From contig JAWOJF010000173.1 in assembly GCA_046481785.1 (NCBI GenBank), forward strand, positions 1-18,641: DNA of 18,641 bases, given 5' to 3'. The stretch is from JAWOJF01 sp046481785. GTDB taxonomy: Bacteria > Bacteroidota > Ignavibacteria > Ignavibacteriales > Ignavibacteriaceae. Shown here in pieces: positions 1-8,364 of this stretch (the stretch's first letter is position 1; each line of letters begins with the position of its first letter). Under the pieces are notes generated by a model. That model made no database searches. It was not told the DNA's origin and saw nothing but the letters and a program-made list of their open reading frames with translations. The position numbers were made by a program, and so were the translations under genes.

Positions 1-224
1 TTTTTTTTCGCTTTTTTAATATCTCTGGCAGGAACAATAACTGTTGCGCCTGCATCAGCAAGTGTTTTTGTGGTTTCCAGCCCTATACCAGCATAACCCC
101 CGGTTACAATGGCTGTTCTTCCTGTAAGACCAATTCCTCTTATTACATCACAAGCTGTGGATGTGGCATTAAACCCTGAGTTTATAGGTTTTTGTAATGC
201 TCGGTTATAATTATTTTTTTCCAT
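1..224 (-). CDS. Short-chain dehydrogenase/reductase, N-terminal part (cut by window edge)
   Basis: Reading leftward from an ATG at 224-222 there are 74 open codons to the window edge. After a roughly 33-residue N-terminal extension comes 'LTGRTAIVTGGYAGIGLETT', which contains the TGxxxGIG nucleotide-binding motif of classical SDRs, followed by 'LADAGATVIVPARD', the second beta strand with an Arg-Asp typical of NADP-preferring enzymes. The start is supported by AGGAG about 8 bases upstream. Family knowledge says an NAD(P)-dependent oxidoreductase of a small carbonyl or alcohol substrate. The catalytic Ser-Tyr-Lys lies outside the window, so the substrate cannot be guessed. The gene diverges from the MDR reductase at 475, and the two may share a regulator acting on the intervening 250 bases. 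The SDR call is firm; the precise function is unknown. Confidence 0.85.
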   Translation of the reverse strand, partial: MEKNNYNRALQKPINSGFNATSTACDVIRGIGLTGRTAIVTGGYAGIGLETTKTLADAGATVIVPARDIKKAKK

Positions 225-294
225 TTTAATGCTCCTGTTAAATTGTTTTTGAAAATTATTTTCATGTACAAAATAAAGAGGCATTTTTTTATAA

Positions 295-335
295 GCTTTG
301 TTTAGAATGTCAATCTTGCTTTGTTTAGAAAGTCA
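295..335. promoter_or_regulatory. 18-bp direct repeat in divergent intergenic region (candidate operator)
   Basis: Two copies of GCTTTGTTTAGAATGTCA lie at 295-312 and 318-335. They differ at one position and are 23 bases apart start to start, roughly two helical turns. On the minus strand each copy begins TGAC and contains TCTAAACAAAGC; the copy nearer the SDR gene also gives a TTGACA. This is the only conspicuous structure in the 250-base gap between the divergent SDR and MDR genes. A tandem binding site for a transcription factor is an inference. Confidence 0.4.
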
Positions 336-474
336 TTATTTGGTTCTGGTTATAAACCTTCTCATTTATTTTAAGAGCTCCATTTGATTATTTATAGTAC
401 CGGGTTTACTTTTATAGCTGTATCTCGTAAAATTAAGTTCTATTTGTCAAAAACTTTATAAAAAACAGGGACTT

Positions 475-1449
475 ATGAAAGCAGCCGTCTTTTCTAAATA
501 TGGCCCACCGGAAGTTGTTCAGGTAAAAGATGTACCAAAACCTGAACCCGGAGATAATGAAATAATAATTAAAGTTTATGCAGCAACAGTTAACCGGACA
601 GACTGCGGCTTCCGGAAACCTGAACCATGGTTTGTAAGATTCTTCAGCGGGGTGGTAAAACCTAAAATGAAAATTTTAGGAAATGAATTTTCAGGAGTGG
701 TTGATGAAACAGGGAAGGCGGTTAAGTTATTTAAGAAAGGTGACCATGTTTTTGGGTTAACCGGAGGTACTAAGTTTGGGGCACATGCTGAATATCTTTG
801 TCTGCCAGAAGACTTTCCAATTGTATTGAAGCCTGAAAGTTTGAGTTTTGAAGAAGCGGCCTCCGCTTGTGATGGTGGAATGCTTGCGTTAACCTGTCTG
901 AGCAAAATTGATTTTGATAAAAACCATAAGATACTTATAAACGGAACCACCGGCTCCATTGGCAGTGCGGCACTGCAGATTGCTAAAAAGCACTATGGTG
1001 CGGAAATTACCGCTGTATGTAATACTAAAAATATTGAACTGGTAAAATCACTTGGAGCGGACAGGATTATCGATTATTTAAAAGAAGATTTCACTAAGGA
1101 TAATGAAGTGTACGATGTGGTTTTTGATGCTGTGGGCAAAAGTTCTTTCCCCCGGTGTAAAAAACTAATTAAAGATGGCGGCCTTTATATTTCAACTGAT
1201 CTCGGCTATTTCTACCAGACAGTTTTTCATATGTTATGGACTTCAAAATTTGGTACTAAAAAAGCAATTATTCCTTTTCCCAAAGAAACTAAACAACTTG
1301 TTATATTTATTAAAGAGCTTCTGGAGCAGGGAATGTTTAAGCCCGTAATTGACAGATGCTATCCACTGGAACAAATTGTTGAGGCTTACAGGTATGTTGA
1401 TACTGGAGAGAAAACCGGAAATGTGGTTATACAAATAGCCCATCAATAA
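475..1449 (+). CDS. Zinc-free MDR-family NAD(P)-dependent alcohol dehydrogenase / quinone oxidoreductase-like protein
   Basis: This is a 324-aa medium-chain reductase, a normal length for the family. The N-terminal GroES-like fold (about residues 1-120) opens 'MKAAVFSKYGPPEVVQV', typical of the quinone-oxidoreductase branch. The Rossmann domain carries 'INGTTGSIGSAALQIAK' (about 155-171) and 'VKSLGADRIIDY' (about 190-201). The catalytic-zinc pattern is broken: 'LGNEFSGVV' replaces the GHE motif of zinc alcohol dehydrogenases, and no four-cysteine structural zinc loop is present. I therefore expect NAD(P)H-dependent reduction of a quinone, enone or similar carbonyl without metal, in the cytoplasm. 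AGGGA lies a few bases before the ATG. A paired-palindrome repeat starts nine bases after the stop. The substrate is not predictable. Confidence 0.85.
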   Translation: MKAAVFSKYGPPEVVQVKDVPKPEPGDNEIIIKVYAATVNRTDCGFRKPEPWFVRFFSGVVKPKMKILGNEFSGVVDETGKAVKLFKKGDHVFGLTGGTKFGAHAEYLCLPEDFPIVLKPESLSFEEAASACDGGMLALTCLSKIDFDKNHKILINGTTGSIGSAALQIAKKHYGAEITAVCNTKNIELVKSLGADRIIDYLKEDFTKDNEVYDVVFDAVGKSSFPRCKKLIKDGGLYISTDLGYFYQTVFHMLWTSKFGTKKAIIPFPKETKQLVIFIKELLEQGMFKPVIDRCYPLEQIVEAYRYVDTGEKTGNVVIQIAHQ

Positions 1450-1457
1450 ATTTGTAG

Positions 1458-1661
1458 CACAGGCTTTAGCCTGTGAAATAAAAGCTTCTATCCAAAATAA
1501 TAATTTGTTTCGTTCCTACGGAACTTGATAATTTTTGAGATTATCTATCTCTATAAACATAAAGTCCCTGACGGGACTTAAAACAGCAATATATTTATAC
1601 CTTAACAATAATTTTGTTTTGGACAGAACTGGAAATAAGAACTTCACAGGCTAAGCCTGTG
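1458..1661. repeat. Nested palindromic repeat element (MITE-like)
   Basis: This fills most of the 325-base gap between the MDR gene and the four-TM gene. The outer ends are themselves palindromes: CACAGGCTTTAGCCTGTG at 1458-1475 and CACAGGCTAAGCCTGTG at 1645-1661. Between them is an imperfect inverted pair, 1489-1509 (TATCCAAAATAATAATTTG...) against 1604-1625 (...TTTTGTTTTGGACA). Inside that pair are three short hairpins: GTTCCTACGGAAC (1512-1524), GAGAT/ATCTC (1537-1551) and GTCCCTGACGGGAC (1564-1577). No ORF of note is present. The outer palindrome pair recurs at 9370-9433, so this is a dispersed element. Bases 1662-1774 hold only the upstream region of the next gene. Confidence 0.75.
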
Positions 1662-1774
1662 CTGCAATTATTCCAGCAGATTGCTTATGTGGAAACCACA
1701 CCGTATTTTTCCTTTACTTTGTTTCCAGGGGAAGCACAGCTTCAGAAATTCTCTATTAACTTGAAGGGACAACA

Positions 1775-2305
1775 ATGGATGCTGTAAAAAAATTCTCACC
1801 TGCTCTATTCATAATAATAATTTTTTGTTTCGTACTTCCATTTATAAACATTACCTGCAGCGGACAGGAAATTATGAGTGTTACCGGGATTCAATTAATT
1901 ACCGGAACGGACTATGAGCCTGGCGAGAAGTTTATTGAAGAAGGAATGTTCGATAATAATTATCAAACTGATGGAATTGATTCTCAGCCCATGGCCATTC
2001 TTGCATTGCTTGCAGCAATTGCAGCACTGGTATTAAGTTTTAACCGCTCTAAAATTGCAGCTTTGTTTTGCATGGTTGTATCGGTATTAGGTGCCTTCTT
2101 TTTGTTACTGCTTAAAATAAATCTGGATAGTGAAACTGCAGGCAGCGGGGAGGTTATGGTAAAAATAAATTATTTATTTGCCTATTGGTTTTCTTTACTA
2201 GTTTTTGTTGCGGGAGCTATTACTGAATGGATGATCTATAAAGAAATGGATACTGAAATTACAGAAGTTAAATCTCCGCCTGTCCCGGTTGATAAAAATA
2301 TATAA
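1775..2305 (+). CDS. Hypothetical four-TM membrane protein
   Basis: A 176-aa protein that I do not recognise. Hydrophobic segments are visible at about residues 9-27, 72-89, 94-115 and 133-154. Segments two and three are joined by only a few residues (NRSK). A soluble loop of about 45 residues (27-71) between the first two segments contains one cysteine (Cys28) and several acidic residues. The C-terminal tail (155-176) is short and acidic with 'SPPVPV'. The even number of segments suggests both ends on the same side, with the 27-71 loop on the opposite, probably periplasmic, side. AAGGGA about 10 bases upstream supports the ATG. It precedes the S46 peptidase by 83 bases on the same strand, so co-transcription is possible. 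No enzymatic motif is seen. Confidence 0.75.
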   Translation: MDAVKKFSPALFIIIIFCFVLPFINITCSGQEIMSVTGIQLITGTDYEPGEKFIEEGMFDNNYQTDGIDSQPMAILALLAAIAALVLSFNRSKIAALFCMVVSVLGAFFLLLLKINLDSETAGSGEVMVKINYLFAYWFSLLVFVAGAITEWMIYKEMDTEITEVKSPPVPVDKNI

Positions 2306-2388
2306 AGCCTGCAAGTTTTCATTTTTCGAAAAATACTTATAACTTCTGCTTTAAGTTTTTATCCTGAAATAAATATATTGGCCTCACA

Positions 2389-4551
2389 ATGCAGAAAATT
2401 TGTAATTCCTTTTTTTCCCTAAGTATTTTTTTATCCGCTGTCTTATTACTAACCGGCTGTTCATCCCATAAAGAAATTACTCAATCTTCTTATCAAAGCA
2501 GAGAGAACCTGGATACCGTTAAAGCTCAAAGATTTGACATGGGAAAAATGTGGACATTTGAGAATCCCCCCATAAATTATTTTAAAGAAGAATATAATTT
2601 CGAACCGGATCAGCAGTGGCTTGAAAAAGCCAGGAAATCTGCACTAAAGTTTGGCAACGGATGTTCCGCTTCATTTATTTCAGAAGATGGTTTAATTATG
2701 ACAAACCATCATTGCATACGAGGGATATTAAATACCATTGCCGAAGGAGATGAAAATTTTTTAAGGGATGGTTTTTCTGCAAAGTCGGTTGAAGAGGAAA
2801 AACAGGTTCCCGGCCTTTTTGTGCAGCAGTTGATGCTTATAAAAGATGTAACGGATGAAATGCAAAATGAAATGTTAAAAGGGGTGACTAATGAAGAAAA
2901 AGTACAGATGCGTGATCTGAAGGAACAGGAGATAATTAACCGGTATATGGGAATTAATGACAGTCTTGTATACAGGGTTATTTCTCTTTATAACGGGGGG
3001 AAATACTCCTTATACGGATATAAACGGTATGATGATATCCGTTTTGTATTTGCTCCTGATTTAAGAAGCGCAAAGCTGGGGGGAGATTATGATAATTTTA
3101 CTTATCCCCGTCATGGCATTGATTGTGCCTTTCTCCGTGCTTATGAAAACGGCAAACCTGTAAAATCACCTGATTTTTTTAAATGGAATGAAGAAGGCGC
3201 AAAAATTGGCGAACCTATATTTATTATTGGTAATCCCGGCAGAACAGACCGGATAAAAACGCTGGCGCAGATTGAGTATGACCGTGAATATGTCTATCCC
3301 GCTTATGTTTCATACCTTCAGGAAGTATATAATGCTTATCTGGCTGAAGTGGAAAAAACTAATGGCGATGATTATAATCTTATTGCAAGGTTATATACAA
3401 TTGGTAATGTACTTAAAGTTAACAAAGGAATTCTTGACGGGTTAAATGATCCTGTTTTAATGGCAAGAAAAAAAGATTTTGAAAAAAAGTTCCGTACGGC
3501 AGTTAACAATGATGAAGAATTAAAACAGAAGTATGCTCATCTTTGGCCTGAGATCGAGGAATCAAGGGAAGCTTCAAAAACATTTGCTCCTGAGTTGTCG
3601 GCATATTCCATAAGTACATTATTCCAGTCAGAATATTTTAATATTGCAAGGAATATCATAAAACTGGCTGAGGAATTATCTCTTACGGAGAAATCAGAAA
3701 ATAAACAACAGGAAGAAATATCTGATTCAATAATCTCAAAAATTTATCCCGGTAATTTTAACAGTGAGCTTCAAAATAAAATACTGGCTGCCCAGATAGA
3801 CTTTTATTACCAGAGGCTTGGAGAGAACAATCCAATTCTGCAGGATTTTTTGCAGGGACGAAGAGGAAATGATGCTGTAAAATATCTCCTTTCCAACTCC
3901 GTAATAACTACCAGAGAAGATGTTGCAGGTTTATTAGTCCAAAGTCCTGAACAAATACTTAACTCAAATGATCCATTTATAAATTTTGTATTGAAAATCC
4001 GGCAGAGGAATAATGAACTTAAAACTAAAAATAATATAATAACAGCTAGGGAGGAGATAAATAACCAGCTTTTAGGGCAGGCTTTGTGGGAAGTGTACGG
4101 TGAGAGTATACCCCCGGATGCAACGGGCACTTTAAGAATTGCTGATGGAGTAATTGAAACCTATCCTTATAATGGTACTATTGCCCCGCCGTATACAACT
4201 TTTTACGGTATGCTCGAAAAATATTATTCCTTTAACAAACAGTTTCCTTTTAATCTTCCACCTTTCTGGGAAAATCTGCCGCCGGAGTTTGATCTAAGTA
4301 CTCCGCTTAATTTTATTTCAACCAATGATATTATCGGAGGAAATTCCGGCAGCCCGGTTGTTAACACTAAACTTGAAATAGTAGGACTTGCTTTTGACGG
4401 AAATTACGACGGCCTTTCGGACAGATACATTTATACCACAGAGGCAAACAGAACAATAAGTGTTCATCCAAAAGGTATGCTTGAAGCAATAAGGGATTTA
4501 TATAAGCTTACAAGACTTAGTAATGAAATTGTAAATAGTAAAATGGAATAA
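2389..4551 (+). CDS. S46-family dipeptidyl-peptidase (DPP7/DPP11-like), lipoprotein
   Basis: A 720-aa serine exopeptidase, the usual S46 length. The signal peptide ends in the lipobox LTGC, with Cys24 as the lipidation site. The chymotrypsin-like triad can be placed by motif: His108 in 'TNHHC' (107-108 are both His; 108 aligns with trypsin's TAAHC), Asp245 in 'IDCAFLRAY' and Ser653 in 'GGNSGSPVVN'. In this family the residue 18 after the serine sets P1 preference: Gly in DPP7 (hydrophobic P1), Arg in DPP11 (Asp/Glu P1). Here it is Gly671 ('AFDGN'), which points to DPP7-like specificity. Family members release dipeptides from the N-terminus of oligopeptides in the periplasm; the lipobox suggests membrane attachment. 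It is followed by another amide hydrolase at 4753, consistent with peptide scavenging. Confidence 0.93.
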   Translation: MQKICNSFFSLSIFLSAVLLLTGCSSHKEITQSSYQSRENLDTVKAQRFDMGKMWTFENPPINYFKEEYNFEPDQQWLEKARKSALKFGNGCSASFISEDGLIMTNHHCIRGILNTIAEGDENFLRDGFSAKSVEEEKQVPGLFVQQLMLIKDVTDEMQNEMLKGVTNEEKVQMRDLKEQEIINRYMGINDSLVYRVISLYNGGKYSLYGYKRYDDIRFVFAPDLRSAKLGGDYDNFTYPRHGIDCAFLRAYENGKPVKSPDFFKWNEEGAKIGEPIFIIGNPGRTDRIKTLAQIEYDREYVYPAYVSYLQEVYNAYLAEVEKTNGDDYNLIARLYTIGNVLKVNKGILDGLNDPVLMARKKDFEKKFRTAVNNDEELKQKYAHLWPEIEESREASKTFAPELSAYSISTLFQSEYFNIARNIIKLAEELSLTEKSENKQQEEISDSIISKIYPGNFNSELQNKILAAQIDFYYQRLGENNPILQDFLQGRRGNDAVKYLLSNSVITTREDVAGLLVQSPEQILNSNDPFINFVLKIRQRNNELKTKNNIITAREEINNQLLGQALWEVYGESIPPDATGTLRIADGVIETYPYNGTIAPPYTTFYGMLEKYYSFNKQFPFNLPPFWENLPPEFDLSTPLNFISTNDIIGGNSGSPVVNTKLEIVGLAFDGNYDGLSDRYIYTTEANRTISVHPKGMLEAIRDLYKLTRLSNEIVNSKME

Positions 4552-4650
4552 TTATTATTATTAACCAGTAAAAAGAGAAGCTATTTTTTTATTATTTATT
4601 AATCCCATCATAAAGTCGGTTTTGCCCGAATATGTGAATTTATAATTTAG

Positions 4651-4678
4651 GCAGGGGCGTTCAATTGAACGCCCCTGC
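4651..4678. repeat. Perfect 28-bp palindrome
   Basis: The half-site GCAGGGGCGTTCAA is followed immediately by its exact reverse complement. It sits in the 201-base gap between the S46 peptidase and the penicillin acylase. A GC-rich stem could stop transcription, but no T-run follows on either strand, so a dispersed palindromic repeat is as likely as a terminator. Its GC content contrasts with the AT-rich surroundings. Confidence 0.7.
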
Positions 4679-4752
4679 GCACAAGAAAACACTCATTTGT
4701 ACATGAGTTTTAACTTTTCTATATATTTAGATTGTAAAATAAAGAGTATATA

Positions 4753-7203
4753 ATGCCCCGCTGGTTTAAGATTACAATATTATTATCTGTTTCTTTTCTA
4801 ATAGTGTTTATCATTGGCGGAGCAATATTTTACAACCTGCTTATTTCTACTTTACCCAAATACGAAGGAAAAGTACCGGCATCAAACATTTCGGATGATA
4901 TAGAGATATACCGTGACAGTCTTGCCATACCTTATATAATTGCAAAAACTGATGAAGATGCTGCATTTGCTCTCGGTTACCTGCATGCACAGGAAAGATT
5001 ATTTTCGATGGACCTTATAAGAAGAGCAGGTGAAGGAAGAATGAGTGAGGTTCTTGGTTCACGGACACTTGATTTTGACAAGATGTTCTTAACAGCCGGT
5101 ATAAAAAAGTATGCTTTTGAAAATGTTAATAAAATTGATCCTGAAGTAAAAAAAATACTAACAGCTTATTCCCGCGGGATAAATTTATTTATTAAAGAGG
5201 GGAATTTGCCGGTTGAATTTGATGTTATTGGTTATGAGCCGTATGAGTGGAAACCTGAACACAGTATAATTGTTATAAGGATGATGGGGTGGCAGCTTAA
5301 TATTAGCTGGTGGTCTGATATTACTTTTGCTCATCTTGTTCAAAAATTAGGTGAACAAAAGGTAAAAGAAATACTTCCTGATTTTCCTGAAAATGCACCG
5401 ACAATAATTCCGCCTGAATTAAAAAAGGCCCCGCCGGTAACAACCGACTTAGTGAAAACCGATAAGGCATTCCGATCCTTTATGGGCTTTCTCGGTTCGC
5501 ACCTGGGCTCAAATAACTGGGTTGTAAATAGTAACTTATCAGCAAGCGGAAAACCAATAATAGCAAATGATCCTCATCTTCACTATAGTGCCCCGGGTGT
5601 TTGGTATGCCGCAATTATAAGAAGTGAAACATGGAATGCAGAGGGAATTACTTTACCCGGTGTTCCCGGTATTGTCGTTGGGAAAAATCAGGATATCTCC
5701 TGGGCGCTGACTAATATTATGGTTGATGATTGTGATTTCTATATCGAAAAACTTGACTCTTCAAAAACAAATTATCTCCTTAATGGCCAATGGAAAAAAC
5801 TTCAGATAAGAAAAGAGAAAATTAAAGTTAAAGATTCAATGGATGTTGTTTTTGAAGTTAAGTCAACCCACCGCGGCCCTATTGTTTCTGATACTCATCT
5901 TGCATCTGCTCTTTATCCTGATAAGGGAATAAAGCCCGCAGTACTTAGCATGAAATGGATGGGCAATATTTTTAGTGATGAGCTCCTTGGATTCCTTAAT
6001 ATAAATAAATCTAAAAATTGGGATGATTTTAAATCAGCGGTAAGTCATTTCAGCGTGCCCGGACAGAATTTTGTATATGCCGATAAGCAGGGGAATATAG
6101 GGTATGTATTTGGAACCCGTCTTCCCGCACGTACTTCCAACAGTCCTACTATGGTATATGATGGTACAACTGATACATATGACTGGAAAGGTTTTGTTCC
6201 TCAAAGCGAGATACCTGTATTGTTTAATCCTCCGTCAAACTTCATAGCATCCGCAAATAACAAAACATTAAAAAATTTTCCTTATCATATTGGCAACTTA
6301 TGGGAGCCCCCCTCAAGATATGAAAGGATAGTACAACTGTTAACAAGCAAGAAAAAACATTCAGCAGATGATTATAAAAATTATCAGATGGATATTGTTT
6401 CTCCATATGCAAAAGAGATCACTCAATTTATTATTAATGCTTTTGAAGGAAAAAAGATAACAGACAGTAATCTTGCCGTAAGTATTGAAATGTTTAATGA
6501 CTGGGACTATGAATTTGGAGAGTACAGCCAGGTGCCGGCTATATATGCAGTGTTCTATAAACATTTACTCTCAAACACTTACCGGGATGAAATGGGAGAT
6601 GACATGTTTAACGAATTTGTATTTATGGCTAATATCCCTTATAGGAGCATAATACAAATATTAAACAACCCCTCCACTACCTGGTTTGATAATATTTTAA
6701 CAACAGGCAATATAGAAACCAGGGATATTATCATAAGGAAAAGTTTAGTTGATGCTCTTGCAGAACTTGAACAACAATTTGGAAAGGATATATCCGGGTG
6801 GCAGTGGGGCAAAATGCATAAGGTAGTTTTCACTCATCCTTTCGGAGGTGTTTCGGGATTGCTGGATAAGGTAGTTAATATTGGCCCGTATCCTGTTGGC
6901 GGAGACGGAACCACATTATTTAATACTGAATATCCTTTTTATGAACCAATTGAAGCCTTCCCAAGGTTTAATCATAAAGAATTTCAAAATACAGTCGGCC
7001 CTTCAATGCGTTATATTTTTGATTTCGCAAATCCCGATGAGTTTTATCTTGTTCTTCCTACGGGGCAATCAGGAAATGTTATGAGTGACCATTATAAAGA
7101 TATGGCAAGTATGTGGCTGGAAGGCCGGTATGTTAAGATAAGGACTGATGAAGCATCAATGAGGAATAATAAAAATAAGTTATTAAAGCTTTTAAAAAAA
7201 TAA
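4753..7203 (+). CDS. Penicillin acylase family Ntn-hydrolase
   Basis: An 816-aa member of the penicillin amidase family (S45), normal length. One N-terminal hydrophobic segment (about residues 6-30) acts as an export signal or anchor. The alpha-chain region has the family motifs 'LGYLHAQERLFSMDLIRR' (about 74-91). The nucleophile is Ser253 in 'LGSNNWVVN': autocatalytic cleavage before this serine is expected to free the beta-chain N-terminus. Further family motifs are 'NDPHL', 'HRGPIVSD', 'ADKQGNIGY', 'ASANNKTL' (the conserved Asn region), 'GGDGTT' and near the C-terminus 'PTGQSGNV'. Substrates in this family include beta-lactam side chains, acyl-homoserine lactones and other amides; nothing here discriminates. 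It lies on the same strand as the S46 peptidase but 201 bases away with a palindrome between, so it probably has its own promoter. Confidence 0.92.
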   Translation: MPRWFKITILLSVSFLIVFIIGGAIFYNLLISTLPKYEGKVPASNISDDIEIYRDSLAIPYIIAKTDEDAAFALGYLHAQERLFSMDLIRRAGEGRMSEVLGSRTLDFDKMFLTAGIKKYAFENVNKIDPEVKKILTAYSRGINLFIKEGNLPVEFDVIGYEPYEWKPEHSIIVIRMMGWQLNISWWSDITFAHLVQKLGEQKVKEILPDFPENAPTIIPPELKKAPPVTTDLVKTDKAFRSFMGFLGSHLGSNNWVVNSNLSASGKPIIANDPHLHYSAPGVWYAAIIRSETWNAEGITLPGVPGIVVGKNQDISWALTNIMVDDCDFYIEKLDSSKTNYLLNGQWKKLQIRKEKIKVKDSMDVVFEVKSTHRGPIVSDTHLASALYPDKGIKPAVLSMKWMGNIFSDELLGFLNINKSKNWDDFKSAVSHFSVPGQNFVYADKQGNIGYVFGTRLPARTSNSPTMVYDGTTDTYDWKGFVPQSEIPVLFNPPSNFIASANNKTLKNFPYHIGNLWEPPSRYERIVQLLTSKKKHSADDYKNYQMDIVSPYAKEITQFIINAFEGKKITDSNLAVSIEMFNDWDYEFGEYSQVPAIYAVFYKHLLSNTYRDEMGDDMFNEFVFMANIPYRSIIQILNNPSTTWFDNILTTGNIETRDIIIRKSLVDALAELEQQFGKDISGWQWGKMHKVVFTHPFGGVSGLLDKVVNIGPYPVGGDGTTLFNTEYPFYEPIEAFPRFNHKEFQNTVGPSMRYIFDFANPDEFYLVLPTGQSGNVMSDHYKDMASMWLEGRYVKIRTDEASMRNNKNKLLKLLKK

Positions 7204-7319
7204 TACATACTTATTACCCCTGTTTGTTATTAACAATTACATGTTCATTTCCTCTCCCGGATGTCGTAAATACAAAATCTTTTTCTTAAATTTAAGCTTC
7301 ATAATTTATAACAGGTCAG

Positions 7320-8285
7320 ATGAAAGTTATTGAGCATTTATTAAAAGCCAAAGAGCCATTAATCAGCTTTGAACTTATACCGCCAAAACGCGGCGGGGAT
7401 ATAAAAAGTCTTTTATCAGTATTAGATGATATTGTGAAGTACCATCCCCCGTTTATTGATATTACAAGTCATTCGGCTGAAGTTGTTTATGATGAGACAC
7501 CAACCGGGATACAGAAAAAAATAAAAAGGAAAAGGCCCGGCACGCTGGGTATCTGTGCTCTTATCCAAAATAAATATAATATTGATGCAGTTCCGCATAT
7601 CCTTACAAAAGGGTTTACGAGGGAGGAAACAGAAGATTTTTTAATTGAACTGTCATATCTTGGAATAGAAAATGTACTGGCAATCCGCGGCGATGACAGC
7701 GGGTATGAAAAACCAATCCCTGAGGGGAGAAGTGCAAACAGGTATGCCGCAGATCTTGTAAAACAGATTGTAGCAATGAATAATGGAAAGTACCTGGAAG
7801 AAAATCTGCTTGATGCACGCCCCTCCAATTTTTGTATTGGGGTAAGCGGTTATCCTGAAAAACATTTTGAAGCTCCTAATCTTAAAACCGATATAAAGTA
7901 TGTTAAAGAAAAAGTTGATGCAGGCGCAGAGTATGTAGTTACCCAGATGTTTTATGATAACAATATTTATTTTAAGTATGTAGATCTATGCAGGCAGGAA
8001 GGTATAAAAGTTCCTATTATACCGGGACTAAAAATACTTACCTCAAAGGCTCATTTAATTAATGTTCCCAAAAATTTCTATATCAATATTCCCGATGAAT
8101 TTGCCGATGAGGTATATGCAGCAAAGCCTGAACATGTTCTGGATATTGGTGTGGAATGGGCAGCAAAACAGGTAGAGGAACTGCTGAATAAAAATGTTCC
8201 GAGTGTTCACTTTTATATAATGCAGAACTCCCTGCCCGTTAAAAAGTTAATGGAGCGGTTAAAATTATTTAAGCAGATAGCTTAA
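7320..8285 (+). CDS. metF: Methylenetetrahydrofolate reductase
   Basis: A 321-aa TIM-barrel flavoenzyme that reduces 5,10-methylene-THF to 5-methyl-THF, supplying methyl groups for methionine synthesis. Signature stretches: 'SFELIPPKRG' (16-25) with Glu18 at the position of the catalytic Glu28 of E. coli MetF; 'NVLAIRGDD' (118-126); 'SGYPEKHFEA' (176-185); 'VDAGAEYVVTQMFYD' (199-213) and 'PIIPGLKIL'. Length matches the short bacterial catalytic-domain-only type. It begins 116 bases after the acylase, with a possible AACAGG ribosome site close to the ATG. No methionine synthase or other one-carbon gene is adjacent, so the pathway cannot be inferred from neighbours here. The symbol is by family. 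Confidence 0.93.
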   Translation: MKVIEHLLKAKEPLISFELIPPKRGGDIKSLLSVLDDIVKYHPPFIDITSHSAEVVYDETPTGIQKKIKRKRPGTLGICALIQNKYNIDAVPHILTKGFTREETEDFLIELSYLGIENVLAIRGDDSGYEKPIPEGRSANRYAADLVKQIVAMNNGKYLEENLLDARPSNFCIGVSGYPEKHFEAPNLKTDIKYVKEKVDAGAEYVVTQMFYDNNIYFKYVDLCRQEGIKVPIIPGLKILTSKAHLINVPKNFYINIPDEFADEVYAAKPEHVLDIGVEWAAKQVEELLNKNVPSVHFYIMQNSLPVKKLMERLKLFKQIA

Positions 8286-8293
8286 GAATGCAT

Positions 8294-8346
8294 AATGCAC
8301 AATTAAAAATGGAAATTTAGTGTTTCTGAATTGTTAATTGTACATT
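8294..8346. repeat. AT-rich inverted repeat between metF and the Gfo/Idh gene
   Basis: AATGCACAATTAAAAAT (8294-8310) is an imperfect inverted copy of 8330-8346, matching at 15 of 17 positions, with a 19-base loop. A further ATTGTTAATT run extends to about 8360. It occupies nearly the whole 79-base gap. It could form a weak hairpin in RNA but lacks the GC stem and T-run of an intrinsic terminator, so a dispersed intergenic repeat is more likely. Confidence 0.55.
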
Positions 8347-8364
8347 GTTAATTGTTAATTAAAC

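Noticed and set aside
576..959. Minus-strand 127-aa open frame
   Set aside because: Antisense shadow of the MDR reductase; no family resemblance and no ribosome site noted.
7487..7865. Three overlapping minus-strand open frames within metF
   Set aside because: Shadows of a well-supported metF gene.
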